A DNA stretch of 64,000 bases from Streptomyces albofaciens JCM 4342 (GCF_008634025.1 NZ_PDCM01000002.1:4430618-4494617); one strand, 5' to 3'. Positions 8,124-16,548 are shown, counted from the first letter of the stretch. Notes: generated by a model not told the origin, from the letters alone. Translations and numbers: made by a program.

Positions 8124-9407
8124 ATGGCTGTGCCAAGACCCAAGGTTCATGCGGCTGGACGAAGAACGTTCACCGGGCGATGCGGGGCAAGGAGTGCGGC
8201 GGCGCTGTTAGGCGTCGCCGCACTCGTCTTTCCAGCAGTTCCCGCCGGGGCGGTGGCCGCCGCGGCGCCACCCGGCGGAGCGGAGCGGGCGTACACCGGG
8301 CACGGCACGGTGTCCGGCCAGGGGCGCTCCGTCGATGTGGACTCCGACGTACTGCTGGCCGGAACCAATACGGCCGGTGGAAACGGCGCACCCGGTGCGG
8401 GGGGCGGCTGGTGGACCGCGTCCACGGCCGCCGAAGGCGGCTCGCCGCCGTACGCGGTGTGGGCCGGGCGCCTGGACGGCACCGGCGAGAAGAAGCTGAT
8501 CAGCCCCGACGACGGACGCCACCACGTGCATCCGGTCACCGACGGGAAGACCGTGGTGTGGGCGGCCTACCAAGACCGGTGGTGCTACCTCCTGGCGCGG
8601 CCGCTCGACGGCGGGCCGGTACAGCAGCTGACCTCCAGTCAGGGCATCGGCTGCGCCTTCACCACGCTGGGCGTCGAGGGAAAGACCGTGACCTACACGG
8701 ATGTCGGCTACAAGAGCCGCACCACGCGTGCGGTGTACCTGCGGATGGGTGAGGGCGATCCGGTCAGCATCCCGCCCACAGGGGGCGGAAACCCGCGGAC
8801 GACCTCGACGAGCGCCCCGTCCCTGCACGACGGCAGGATCGCCTTCAACGACTGCAAATACACCGGCAGCACCGGCACCCTCTGCCGGATAGCCGTCCTG
8901 GATGTCGCGACCGGCCGACGCACCGTGGTGGCCCATGCCAAACTCCCCGCGCCGACCGCCATCACCTCCCGGTACGTCTACTGGCTGGAGGTGGAGGACG
9001 GAGAGAACAGGCCGAGGGCGCTGCACCGGGCGAACCTGGACGGCTCGGACCCCGTCGTCATCAGCCCGGCCTCGGGCGGGAACGCACTGATCATCGACGG
9101 CCTGACCGCCTCCGAGGACGCGGTGACCGTCGCCGCACGAACCGCCGCCGCACAAACCGTCGGCGCTCGAACCGTCAGCGCTCGAACCGCCGGAACCCGA
9201 ACCGCCGGCGGCACGGCGGGCCCCGAGAGCGCGACCAAACTGTGGCAGTTCTCGCCGGGCGGTGAGCACCGCGAGCGGGTCTCCTGCAACAGCGGTGACC
9301 AGATCCTGCCCGCCTCCGCCGGCGCCCGGCAGGTGGTGTGGATCGACACGACCACCGGCAAACGCGATCTCGTGACACGCACACAACCGGCCGGCGCCTG
9401 CGGCTGA
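8124..9407 (+). CDS. Secreted protein with beta-propeller-like repeats, 427 aa
   Basis: The start MAVPRPKVHAAGRRTFTGRC precedes a hydrophobic segment ending PAVPAGAVAAAA, a Sec-type signal peptide. The mature protein has repeated blocks with WTAS..., VVWAAYQDR, VTYTDVGY, IAFNDCKY, YVYWLEVED and VVWIDTTTG. This spacing is typical of TolB/WD40-like propellers that read out residue by residue as IxWxD... strands. Residues about 335-360 carry a short Arg-Thr-Ala/Val repeat (RTVGARTVSARTAG type) encoded by 15-bp units. GGAGGGGG gives a strong ribosome-binding site. No enzyme motif is visible, so it is probably a surface or extracellular binding protein. Confidence 0.78.
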   Translation: MAVPRPKVHAAGRRTFTGRCGARSAAALLGVAALVFPAVPAGAVAAAAPPGGAERAYTGHGTVSGQGRSVDVDSDVLLAGTNTAGGNGAPGAGGGWWTASTAAEGGSPPYAVWAGRLDGTGEKKLISPDDGRHHVHPVTDGKTVVWAAYQDRWCYLLARPLDGGPVQQLTSSQGIGCAFTTLGVEGKTVTYTDVGYKSRTTRAVYLRMGEGDPVSIPPTGGGNPRTTSTSAPSLHDGRIAFNDCKYTGSTGTLCRIAVLDVATGRRTVVAHAKLPAPTAITSRYVYWLEVEDGENRPRALHRANLDGSDPVVISPASGGNALIIDGLTASEDAVTVAARTAAAQTVGARTVSARTAGTRTAGGTAGPESATKLWQFSPGGEHRERVSCNSGDQILPASAGARQVVWIDTTTGKRDLVTRTQPAGACG

Positions 9408-9443
9408 CCTGCGCACGACCGGCGGCGAGCGATCAGCCGCCTC

Positions 9444-9478
9444 GCACGCCCCCGGCGGCGACACAGCCGGGGGCGTGC
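9444..9478. terminator. Bidirectional terminator between convergent genes
   Basis: A perfect 13-bp inverted repeat (9444-9456 with 9466-9478) around a 9-nt loop separates the secreted-protein gene from the convergent DUF4097 gene. Confidence 0.75.
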
Positions 9479-9531
9479 TGGACCTGCCCGTGACCCAACG
9501 GCCGTAACGCCGGGGGCCTTGCGCCCGCCCC

Positions 9532-10200
9532 TCAGAGGCTGCGGGCGACGATGTCGCCGTGCGCGGTGGTCGCGTGGATCTCCAGACCGGCGGCGCCGTC
9601 GGCGTTCTTGAGTTCGTTGCGGATCCGGCCGTACGAAGTGCCGGCGTCCAGGGAGGCGGAGACCCCGCGGGCGGCGCCGACCGACACGTCACCGGCCTGG
9701 GTGCTCAGCACGACCGTGCCGCGTACGGCCTCGGTGATCCGGATGTCGCCCTTCTCCGTGCTGATCTCCGCGGGACCGTTGAGGCGGCCGACCGACACGT
9801 CACCGTCGAGGGCGGTGAGGCGCACGCTCTCCGCCTCGTCCAGCTTGACCGCGCCGCTCGCTCCCTCGAAGGCGACCTCGCCGAACCGCCCGACGCCCCG
9901 GAACTCGGCGCAGGCCGCCTTCCCTTCGATACGGGACCCGGCGGGCAACTGGACCGTCACCTCGACCGCCCCGGAGGGCCCGAAGTACTGGTTCTTCGCC
10001 GCCGGCGCCTCGATCCGCAGGACACCCTCCTTGTACTCGACCTCCACCAGCTCCGCCGCCTTCACGTCGCGCCCCTTCGAGGCGTTCGCGGGCCGCACCT
10101 CGACGGTGGTGTCGGCCCGGTCGGCGGCGATGAACTGCACGCGGCCCGCGGGGATGTCGAGGACGGCGGAGACGGGGGCGGGGGTGGCGAACTTCTGCAT
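9532..10200 (-). CDS. DUF4097 beta-helix family protein
   Basis: 222-aa cytoplasmic protein with the DUF4097/DUF2807-like pattern of short beta-strands. Recurring elements include ...GDVSVGRLNGPAEI, KGDIRITEAVRGTVVLSTQAGDVSVG and TAHGDIVAR, consistent with a small right-handed beta-helix or adhesin-like fold. There is no signal peptide. The start is fixed by AAGGAGA just upstream. It is divergent from a GbsR/MarR-type regulator, and the 226-bp space between them is full of CGTTGC motifs, so it is probably that regulator's target. The biochemical function of the family is unknown. Confidence 0.85.
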   Translation of the reverse strand: MQKFATPAPVSAVLDIPAGRVQFIAADRADTTVEVRPANASKGRDVKAAELVEVEYKEGVLRIEAPAAKNQYFGPSGAVEVTVQLPAGSRIEGKAACAEFRGVGRFGEVAFEGASGAVKLDEAESVRLTALDGDVSVGRLNGPAEISTEKGDIRITEAVRGTVVLSTQAGDVSVGAARGVSASLDAGTSYGRIRNELKNADGAAGLEIHATTAHGDIVARSL

Positions 10201-10244
10201 GGTGCTCTCCTTTGCGCTGACTGTTTCCGACACGAGAAACGCTA

Positions 10245-10368
10245 CGTTGCGTTCATGAACTGCGCAATCACATCGTTGCATCGTAATCATAAAAGTCCAG
10301 TTCAAACCGCCTATTTCGTTGCACTGGACGTCTATCTAACGCAACGCGAATCACACCGCCCGTTGCAT
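10245..10368. promoter_or_regulatory. Cluster of CGTTGC operator-like motifs
   Basis: The hexamer CGTTGC (or its complement) occurs at 10245, 10274, 10317, 10341 (inverted) and 10361, usually extended to CGTTGCAT. Five copies in 124 bp between two divergent genes suggest a multi-site operator, most simply for the regulator at 10427. The region is also much more A+T-rich than its surroundings. Confidence 0.6.
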
Positions 10369-10426
10369 TGAGCTGAGACTGAACGCTATGCTGAAGCCCT
10401 CAGGAAAGTACGAAGGGAAGTGCGCG

Positions 10427-11182
10427 ATGCCGGGAGGCAGGCTCACCCAGCAGGAACGTCAGCAGATCGCGCTGGGGTTGGCCGACGGACTCGCCTACGC
10501 GGAGATCGCCCGACGCCTCGACCGCCCCACCTCGACGGTCACGCGTGAGGTGATGCGCAACGGCGGCCCCACCGCCTACCGCGCCGACCTGGCCCACCGC
10601 GCCACCGAACGCCGCGCCCACCGGCGCCGGCAGTCCGCTCCCCGTGGGCAGCAGCCGCCCCCGCAGACGCACGGGCGCGATACGGAGGCCGTGCGCGAGT
10701 ACGAGGAGATGTTCACGACCCTCCTCATGCAGCAGGGCCTGCCCAAGATGATGTCCCGGGTGCTGACCTGCCTCTACACCACCGACGCGGGCAGCCTCAC
10801 CGCGTCCGAACTCGTCCAGCGCCTCCAGGTCAGCCCGGCGTCCATCTCCAAGGCGATCGCGTTCCTCGAAGCCCAGGGCCTCATCCGCCGGGAACGCGAC
10901 GAACGCCGCCGCGAGCGGTACGTCGTCGACGACGACGTCTGGTACCAGAGCATGATCGCCGCCGTCCGGTCCCACGCCCAGCTCGCCGCGGCCGCACGCC
11001 AGGGCGTCAGCGTCCTCGGCCCCGACACCCCGGCCGCCGCCCGCCTCGAAAACATCGCCCGCTTCGTGGACTTCGTCGGCGAGAGCATCGCCCGCGCGGC
11101 GGAACAGGCCCGGGACATCCTGCGCACGAACCCGGAGCCGGCCGCGGCCGGCGCGGGCGCGCCGGGTTCCGATCGGGGGTAG
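10427..11182 (+). CDS. Two-HTH transcriptional regulator (HTH_38-like plus GbsR/MarR-type)
   Basis: 251-aa regulator with two DNA-binding parts. Residues 1-60 (LTQQERQQIALGLADGLAYAEIARRLDRPTSTVTREV, given in part) form an HTH_38 helix-turn-helix as in IS30 transposases. Residues about 95-190 are a winged helix of the GbsR/MarR type (LTASELVQRLQVSPASISKAI and an RRERDERRRERYVV wing). An effector or dimerisation helix follows. The ATG at 10427 follows GAAGGGAAG; ATG 10388 would add 13 residues. It is divergent from the DUF4097 gene, which it probably represses together with itself through the shared CGTTGC cluster. The pairing of this regulator with DUF4097 recurs in Streptomyces as I recall. 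Confidence 0.85.
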   Translation: MPGGRLTQQERQQIALGLADGLAYAEIARRLDRPTSTVTREVMRNGGPTAYRADLAHRATERRAHRRRQSAPRGQQPPPQTHGRDTEAVREYEEMFTTLLMQQGLPKMMSRVLTCLYTTDAGSLTASELVQRLQVSPASISKAIAFLEAQGLIRRERDERRRERYVVDDDVWYQSMIAAVRSHAQLAAAARQGVSVLGPDTPAAARLENIARFVDFVGESIARAAEQARDILRTNPEPAAAGAGAPGSDRG

Positions 11183-11298
11183 ATGGCGGACTGCCATCCC
11201 GGCTCGGACCGGTCGTGCCTTACGGTCGGCCAGGGGCGTTGAACGGACGGGAGGCCGTCAGCAGCAGCGTGCTCCCACGCTGTTTGCCGGATCTGGCC

Positions 11299-11318
11299 GG
11301 CCCGGTTACGACCGGGCC
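11299..11318. terminator. Hairpin downstream of the two-HTH regulator
   Basis: GGCCCGGT (11299-11306) and ACCGGGCC (11311-11318) form a perfect 8-bp stem. It lies in the 246-bp gap between the regulator and the convergent GntR gene and may serve both. Nothing else is evident in the gap. Confidence 0.4.
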
Positions 11319-11428
11319 ACCGGCCCGCTGCCGTACGGCACCCCGCTGAGCCTCCCAGCCCCCGCTCGATCCGGCCTTGGACAACAGCACCTTGTGACCG
11401 ACGACCTTGGCACGAGCTACCGACCTAG

Positions 11429-11935
11429 CTACGCCTTCTCGGGGCTCCGGCCCCCGTCACCCGGACCATCCACCGCAACGAACGACCCCATACCGGGCGT
11501 CGTAACGATCAGGCCCTCTCCCCGGAGGGCGGCAGTGGCCTTCCGTACGGTTACGCGCGCTACGCCGAACTCCTGTTCAAGCTTCACCTCGGAGATCAGG
11601 TGGCGCGGAGGGTACTCGCCGCTGGCGATGCGCGACCGCACTACTTCAGCGACCTGCTCCCACTTCGAGCGCGGGCTCTCTGCCCGTGACTGCTCATTCC
11701 CGGTCCCCGCTTGTCGCGAGACGAAAGACCCAAGTCCTGGCTCGGTTTTGATCAGGCCCTCCGCCCGCAGACCGCGGTGCACCTTGTGGGCGGTGACAGC
11801 CGCGATGCCGAACTCCTCCTGCAGCTGAAGCACTGATGGAACGCGTTCCCCAGGCGAGTACGTACCGTCCGCAATCCGTTCACGGATCACATCGGCGACT
11901 TGGTGCTAGCGAGGTCGCTCAGGGGCAAATTCCAT
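11429..11935 (-). pseudogene. Tandem GntR winged-helix regulator with an in-frame amber codon near its start
   Basis: The frame encodes two consecutive GntR-type winged helices. The first is IRERIADGTYSPGERVPSVL...VHRGLRAEGLIKTEPGLGSFV; the second is EQVAEVVRSRIASGEYPPRHL...KATAALRGEGLIVTTPGMGSFV. No effector domain follows. The natural N-terminus appears to be the ATG at 11935 (MEFAPERPR), but its tenth codon is TAG (11906-11908 region), just before HQVADVIRERI. That codon replaces the aromatic residue usually found there. Translation from the GTG at 11890 gives 153 aa but removes the first helix start and lacks a ribosome-binding site. Either the gene is a nonsense pseudogene or it restarts inefficiently. 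Loss of function is an inference. Confidence 0.65.
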
Positions 11936-11991
11936 CACTGAAGCACGCTAAGCAAGCTACCCCGTGCCAGGCGAGATACTCCGTACGAGGG

Positions 11992-12003
11992 AATCTATAG
12001 ATT
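11992..12003. promoter_or_regulatory. Palindrome between GntR and the downstream pair
   Basis: AATCTATAGATT is a perfect 12-bp palindrome, flanked by CGAG and CTCG, in the divergent space between the GntR frame and the gene at 12118. It is A+T-rich in a G+C-rich context, as expected for a regulator operator or an early-melting promoter element. Confidence 0.5.
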
Positions 12004-12117
12004 ACTCGCCAACACCCGTAGAACGCGCATGTAGGCTTCCTGCACTAAAGCCCCGGCGGGTGTGCGACCACCCCCGGGGCACGGCCAGCGCACCCAACAA
12101 ACGAAAAGAGCGCCGAC

Positions 12118-12402
12118 ATGCGCCACCGTATCCGCCGATTCACGGCAAGGGCGAGGGAACTCCTCCTGCCGTCGCCGATTACGCCCTTCACAACTCTCCG
12201 CGCGCCCGTACGCCCCACCCCCACCCCCACCCCGATCGCCGGGCTCGCGCCACTGGCGGGACGCGCGCTCGACCTGCCGTACGACGGCGACGCCTCCCCC
12301 CTCGTACGCCCGTACCTCACCGCCTTCGAAGCGCGCGCGCACGAATGGCAGGTCCGGCGCGACGCGCGCCTCCGCACGATGCTCGGGGAGTTCGCCGTAT
12401 GA
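12118..12402 (+). CDS. Small protein of unknown function, 94 aa
   Basis: A basic N-terminus (MRHRIRRFTARARELLLPSP) is followed by a Pro-rich stretch. The C-terminal half contains SPLVRPYLTAFEARAHEWQVRRDARLRTM. The VRPYL..E motif, with a following charged helix, is frequent in short Streptomyces proteins encoded next to GntR or XRE regulators; their function is unknown. The start follows AAAAGAG. The stop overlaps the next ATG (ATGA), so it forms a coupled pair with the gene at 12399, downstream of the damaged GntR regulator. Confidence 0.65.
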   Translation: MRHRIRRFTARARELLLPSPITPFTTLRAPVRPTPTPTPIAGLAPLAGRALDLPYDGDASPLVRPYLTAFEARAHEWQVRRDARLRTMLGEFAV

Positions 12403-12779
12403 GCGAGAGCGAGAGCGGGAGCGAGAGCAAGGGCCGACGGGGAGAAGAGGGCCCGCCGCCGGGGCTGCGTGTGCTGCCCCGGGCGCAGGAGGACAGGAAG
12501 CAGAGTCTGCTGTCCACGGACGGTGACGGGTACGTGTCACGGTTCGCCGATGACATGGAGGCGGCCCAGCTCGACATGGGCACGGCGTTGCTCGACCGCG
12601 CCGGGGCGCTGCTCGGCAACGCCGACGCGTCGGCCGGTGAACTGCGCTATCTCGCCAACCGGTTGGTCGAGGCCCTGCACGACGCGCTGCGGGTGGCCGA
12701 CAGCCGAGGCCGGCGGGTTCCCGGCCTTGGCGTGGGGGGCGGAGAGAAGGGCGTCGGCCGCTTGGCGGCGGCCGAGTGA
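12399..12779 (+). CDS. Hypothetical protein, 126 aa
   Basis: The N-terminus is a Ser/Glu repeat (MSESESGSESKG) followed by a helical region with SRFADDMEAAQLDMGTALLD, RAGALLGNADASAGELRYLA and NRLVEALHDALRVADSR. It looks like a mostly alpha-helical cytoplasmic protein. It is coupled by ATGA overlap to the gene at 12118. I do not recognise the family; the pairing suggests that the two products act together. Confidence 0.6.
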   Translation: MSESESGSESKGRRGEEGPPPGLRVLPRAQEDRKQSLLSTDGDGYVSRFADDMEAAQLDMGTALLDRAGALLGNADASAGELRYLANRLVEALHDALRVADSRGRRVPGLGVGGGEKGVGRLAAAE

Positions 12780-12818
12780 GGGGGCGTCAGGCCGTCACGT
12801 ACGGGAGGGACGGCCCGT

Positions 12819-12866
12819 AGGCATACGTACAGGCATACGTACAGGCATACCTACAGGCATACGTAC
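12819..12866. repeat. 12-bp tandem repeat, four units
   Basis: Four 12-bp units of AGGCATACGTAC (the third with one change) lie immediately downstream of the convergent ends of the genes at 12399 and 12873. Confidence 0.85.
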
Positions 12867-12872
12867 GTACGG

Positions 12873-13088
12873 TCAGGACAGGGCGAGCCATGCCGCGCCG
12901 ACGACGACCGCGATCGCGACGATCACGCCGACGATGACGCCGATGCGGGGGCCGGAGGACTGCTGCTGCGCCGCGGCCCGGCGGCCGCCGCCCTGGGGCG
13001 CGCCCTCGTCCACGAAGGCGCGGAACATCTGCGTGCTGCCGGCCGGGTCCTGGTTGCCGTTGGCCGGGTTCTGCTGGTAGTTCGCCAT
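12873..13088 (-). CDS. Tail-anchored small membrane protein, 71 aa
   Basis: The first 45 residues are hydrophilic and Gln/Asn-rich (MANYQQNPANGNQDPAGSTQ), followed by a C-terminal hydrophobic helix IGVIVGVIVAIAVVVGAAWL. That gives a tail-anchored topology with the N-terminus in the cytoplasm. The ATG is chosen because the upstream extension is atypical. No function is known. Confidence 0.65.
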   Translation of the reverse strand: MANYQQNPANGNQDPAGSTQMFRAFVDEGAPQGGGRRAAAQQQSSGPRIGVIVGVIVAIAVVVGAAWLALS

Positions 13089-13324
13089 AGGCCAGGACCC
13101 TAGCGAACCGGGCATGCCCGGCACACCCCTGGGCCCCGTGCGTCACAGCACAGTTGCCGGGCGCGCGGACCGTTTTCCCCGGACGCGTGCCCGGTCCGCG
13201 GCGCCGATGGGTGAAGATCTTTCGCTCTCGTGCCCGCTGACGGCGCAGCATGGTCCGGGGACACGCCTGCGGACACCCCGTGCCCGTGCCGGGCCGGACC
13301 CGAACGCGGAAGGAGCACGGCCGC

Positions 13325-13990
13325 ATGAACACCGACAGACCGGAGCTGCCCGACGCGCAGCACGCGCACTGGCAGCGGACCTACGTCTCGAACCCCGGTA
13401 TGTACGGTTACCGGCCCAGCGCCCCCGCGCGGTACGCCGCCGTGGTCTTCCGGTCCGCCGGGGTGCGGGACGTGCTGGAACTGGGGGCCGGGCACGGCCG
13501 GGACGCGCTCCACTTCGCCCGCGAGGGCTTCGCCGTCCGGGCAACCGACTTCTCCGCCGCCGGGCTGGCACAACTCCGGCGGGCGGCCGGTGCGGAGGGG
13601 CTGGCCGAGCGGGTGACATGCCTGGTGCACGACGTACGTGAACCGCTGCCGCTGCCGGACTCCTCGGTGGACGCCGCCTTCGCGCACATGTTGCTGTGCA
13701 TGGCGCTGTCCACCGAGGAGATCCACGCGGTGGTCGCCGAGATCCGCCGCGTACTGCGGCCCGGCGGAACCTTCGTCTACACCGTGCGCCACACCGGCGA
13801 CGCCCACTACGGCACCGGCCTCGTCCACGGCGACGACATCTACGAGCACGGTGGCTTCGCCGTGCACTTCTTCCCGCGCCGGCTGGTCGACGACCTCGCC
13901 GAGGGTTGGCGGCTGGACGACGTCCACGCCTTCGAGGAAGGCGAGCTGCCCCGCCGCCTGTGGCGCGTCACCCAGCGGCTGCCCCGGTGA
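13325..13990 (+). CDS. Class I SAM-dependent methyltransferase
   Basis: 221-aa Rossmann-fold methyltransferase. Motif I is VLELGAGHGRDALHFA, the acidic motif II is ATDFSAAGL, motif III is HDVREPLPLPDSSVDAAFAHM and motif IV/V is LRPGGTFVYTVRH. This is the Methyltransf_11/tellurite-resistance-like group. The substrate cannot be read from the sequence; the metal-binding-like HTGDAHYGTG segment is noted only. AAGGAG precedes the ATG. It is convergent with the FAD monooxygenase gene, 25 bp away. Confidence 0.87.
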   Translation: MNTDRPELPDAQHAHWQRTYVSNPGMYGYRPSAPARYAAVVFRSAGVRDVLELGAGHGRDALHFAREGFAVRATDFSAAGLAQLRRAAGAEGLAERVTCLVHDVREPLPLPDSSVDAAFAHMLLCMALSTEEIHAVVAEIRRVLRPGGTFVYTVRHTGDAHYGTGLVHGDDIYEHGGFAVHFFPRRLVDDLAEGWRLDDVHAFEEGELPRRLWRVTQRLPR

Positions 13991-14015
13991 CCCGCGCCCC
14001 GGAACGGCCAACAGC

Positions 14016-15527
14016 TCAGGCAGGCGTCCCGGCCCAGGCCTCCAGCGCCGCGCGCCGCTCCGCTCGCCGGTTCCCGACCTCGGTCGTACGCGTCGCCCAG
14101 GCGACATGCCCGTCCGGCCGGACCAGGACCTCGGTCACGCCGTCCAGGTCCGGGTGATCGTCGCGGCCGGTGACGGTCACGGTCGTCACGCGCGAGCCCC
14201 ACCCCGACGAGACGGCCGCCCCGAGGTCCGGATCGTCACCCGCCAGGTCGAGGTGGACGAACCGGCCCGCGGGCAGCAGTTCGTAGACCCGTATCGCCTC
14301 CGACGCGACGGCCTTCAGGCCGATGTCCGGCATCCGCCGCCCGACCAGCGGGTCCGCGCCGGGTGCGGGCGGCTCGTATGCCGTACCGAGCGCGGACACC
14401 CTCCCCGCGAGCATCCGGTTGACCTCCTCCATCCCCAGGAGTTCGTCGAAGAGCTTGCGCAGGGCCTCGCCGGGACGCTGGTACTGCCGTACGAGCGTCA
14501 GCTCCCACAGCAGGGTCTGGATCTCGGTGTTCTCGGTGACCTGCTGTCCGACGGGCCGACGTTCCGCGTCGTAACTGTCGAGCAGGCCGGGCGGCGCCCA
14601 CCCGTTGACCTCGGCGGCCAGCTTCCAGCCGAGGTTCATCGCGTCCTGGAGGCCGGTGTTCAGGCCCTGGCCCGCTGCGGGGAAGTGGATGTGCGCGGCG
14701 TCGCCCGCCAGCAGGACGCGGCCGGCGCGGTAGCGCTCGGCGAGCCGGGTGGCGTTGCCGAAGCGGGAGAGCCAGCGGGGGGCGGCGATGCCGCAGTCGG
14801 TGCCGCATATCCGGGTCAGGGACGTACGGAACTCCTCCAGGGTCACGGGCTCGCCGGCCGGCACCCGCATCCGCTCCGGGTCCATGAAGACCATCCGCGT
14901 CAGGCCGTCCTCCAGCGGCGCGACCAGTACGCCGCTCGCGCGGGCGGCGTCGAGGGCGTCGGGGTCGGTCACCGCGAAGTCGCCGAGCACGCCGGTGAGG
15001 GTTTCGTCGGTGCCGGGGAAGGCGATTCCGGCGGACTGCCGTACGACGCTGCGTCCGCCGTCGCAGCCGACGACGTAGCCGGTACGGAAGGTTTCCACGG
15101 TGCCGTCCTGGCCGCGCACCTCGATGTCCACCCCGTCGGCTTCCTGGCTCAGTCCGGTGACCTCGTAACCGCGCTCGATCACGACACCCAGCTCCCGGGC
15201 CCGCTCGGCCAGCAGTTCCTCGGTGCGGGCCTGGGTGAGGAACAGCGTGTAGCCGCGCCGGGAATCGAGTACGGAGAAGTCCAGGCGGGTGGGGAGCTGG
15301 GCGAAGTGCCAGCCGGGGACGGTCCGGCCGAGCGGGAGGAAACGGTCCAGCAGCCCGCGCTGCTCCATCAGCTCCACGCTGCGCGGGTGCAGGGTCAGCG
15401 CCCGCGAGTCGCGCTGCGGTTCCGTACGGCGTTCCAGAATCCGGGTCCGTACACCGGCCAGCGCGAGTTCGCTCGCGAGCAGCAGCCCGGTCGGGCCGGC
15501 GCCCACCACGGTCACATCGACGTTCAT
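14016..15527 (-). CDS. FAD-dependent aromatic monooxygenase, Rox/TetX-like
   Basis: 503-aa group A flavoprotein hydroxylase. The FAD-binding GxGxxG is VVGAGPTGLLLASELA (residues 6-21), the DG motif is VVGCDGGRSVVRQSAG and the GD motif is LLAGDAAHIHFPAAGQGLNTGLQDAMNLGWKLA (in part). A thioredoxin-like C-terminal domain follows, as in PheA/TfdB enzymes. Order, length and many stretches resemble the rifampicin monooxygenases (Rox) and polyketide hydroxylases, which use NADPH and O2. It is divergent from a TetR gene across two operator palindromes, an arrangement typical of inducible inactivation of an aromatic antibiotic. A role in rifamycin inactivation is plausible but not proven by sequence. 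Confidence 0.85.
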   Translation of the reverse strand: MNVDVTVVGAGPTGLLLASELALAGVRTRILERRTEPQRDSRALTLHPRSVELMEQRGLLDRFLPLGRTVPGWHFAQLPTRLDFSVLDSRRGYTLFLTQARTEELLAERARELGVVIERGYEVTGLSQEADGVDIEVRGQDGTVETFRTGYVVGCDGGRSVVRQSAGIAFPGTDETLTGVLGDFAVTDPDALDAARASGVLVAPLEDGLTRMVFMDPERMRVPAGEPVTLEEFRTSLTRICGTDCGIAAPRWLSRFGNATRLAERYRAGRVLLAGDAAHIHFPAAGQGLNTGLQDAMNLGWKLAAEVNGWAPPGLLDSYDAERRPVGQQVTENTEIQTLLWELTLVRQYQRPGEALRKLFDELLGMEEVNRMLAGRVSALGTAYEPPAPGADPLVGRRMPDIGLKAVASEAIRVYELLPAGRFVHLDLAGDDPDLGAAVSSGWGSRVTTVTVTGRDDHPDLDGVTEVLVRPDGHVAWATRTTEVGNRRAERRAALEAWAGTPA

Positions 15528-15596
15528 GAAGTTGTCCTCCCAGGTCAGGGATCAGCACGGATCAGGAGCCAGAACAGTCCGGCAACCACCATTTAA

Positions 15597-15624
15597 TGAA
15601 CACCGTTCACGTGAACACTGTTCA
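15597..15624. promoter_or_regulatory. TetR operators between the monooxygenase and its regulator
   Basis: Two copies of TGAACACNGTTCA (15597-15609 and 15612-15624), each an inverted repeat, are separated by 2 bp in the 111-bp divergent space. They overlap the likely promoter of the TetR gene (start 15639) and should bind two TetR dimers. Confidence 0.75.
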
Positions 15625-15638
15625 CTATACTGAGACCC

Positions 15639-16355
15639 ATGAGCTCACCGTCAACCCCGGCCCGCGGCCGACCCGCCCGGCTGGACCGCGCGCGCACCCT
15701 CGAAACGGCACTTGACCTGCTGAATCAGTCGGGCCTCGACGCGTTGACCATGCGCCGGCTCGCCGACGCGATGGGCGTACAGGCCGGCGCCCTGTACCGG
15801 TACTTCGCGACCAAACAGGACCTGCTCACCGCCATGGCGGAGCGGATGCTGGAGGGCGTTGCCGAATCGGCCGAGGCCGCGGGCGACGGCGGCGATGACG
15901 GCGACGGCGACGGCAACCGGGGCGACGACTGGAGCGCCCGCCTGACCGCCCTCGCCCGCGCCCACCGCACCGCCCTCCTCGCCCACCGCGACGGCGCCCG
16001 CGTATTCGCCGGCACGCACGCGACCGGCTCCAGCGTCCTCGGCTTCGCCAACACGTTCGTGGGCGTACTGCGAGAGGCGGGCTTCCGCGACGACGACGCG
16101 GCCCGCGCCCTCTACACGGTGGTCAACTACACCGCGGGCCACACCCTGGAGGAGCAGGCGGCACTCCAGGCGGAGGACGAAGCCCCCGAGAGCGTCAGCA
16201 CCCTGCGCGACGCGGTGACGGCAGGAACGTACCCCCACCTCAGCGCCACCCTGCCCACCCTCACCAGCACGGACTTCACCCGGCTCTTCGAGTTCGGACT
16301 CGGCCTGATCATCGAGGGGCTGCGGGGGCGGCGGGGGCCGTCGGCAAGCGACTGA
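15639..16355 (+). CDS. TetR-family repressor next to the FAD monooxygenase
   Basis: 238-aa TetR regulator. The N-terminal HTH is TALDLLNQSGLDALTMRRLADAMGVQAGALYRYFATKQDLL (given in part), and a TetR_C-type ligand-binding domain follows, with an Asp/Gly-rich loop (residues about 83-98) that looks like an insertion. It is divergent from the Rox-like gene, and two TGAACAC-type palindromes lie 15-42 bp upstream of its start. It therefore likely represses both genes and is released by the monooxygenase substrate. Confidence 0.88.
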   Translation: MSSPSTPARGRPARLDRARTLETALDLLNQSGLDALTMRRLADAMGVQAGALYRYFATKQDLLTAMAERMLEGVAESAEAAGDGGDDGDGDGNRGDDWSARLTALARAHRTALLAHRDGARVFAGTHATGSSVLGFANTFVGVLREAGFRDDDAARALYTVVNYTAGHTLEEQAALQAEDEAPESVSTLRDAVTAGTYPHLSATLPTLTSTDFTRLFEFGLGLIIEGLRGRRGPSASD

Positions 16356-16514
16356 GCGATTGGCACACCGAGGGCCTCGGCGGACGCGGACGCGCCGGGG
16401 CCCTCAGTCGTGCCAGCACGCCCACCACCAGCGACTTCTCGCCCCCTTGACCGTTGATCTTGCCAACCTTTTGGGTTCCTTTACTTTCTCACCCCCAAGA
16501 ATCGTTTGCCTTCA

Positions 16515-16548
16515 GCAACCAAGTGGTTCTACGGTTGCTCTAGGCAAC
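16515..16548. promoter_or_regulatory. MarR-type operator
   Basis: GTTGC-TCTAG-GCAAC (16534-16548) is a perfect inverted repeat, and GCAACC (16515-16520) pairs with GGTTGC (16533-16538). Both lie 25-58 bp before the MarR start, at a suitable place for autoregulation of the marR-efflux operon. Confidence 0.6.

Noticed and set aside
13638..15596. 652-codon + strand frame over the methyltransferase and monooxygenase genes
   Set aside because: Shadow of two convergent genes with well-preserved catalytic motifs.
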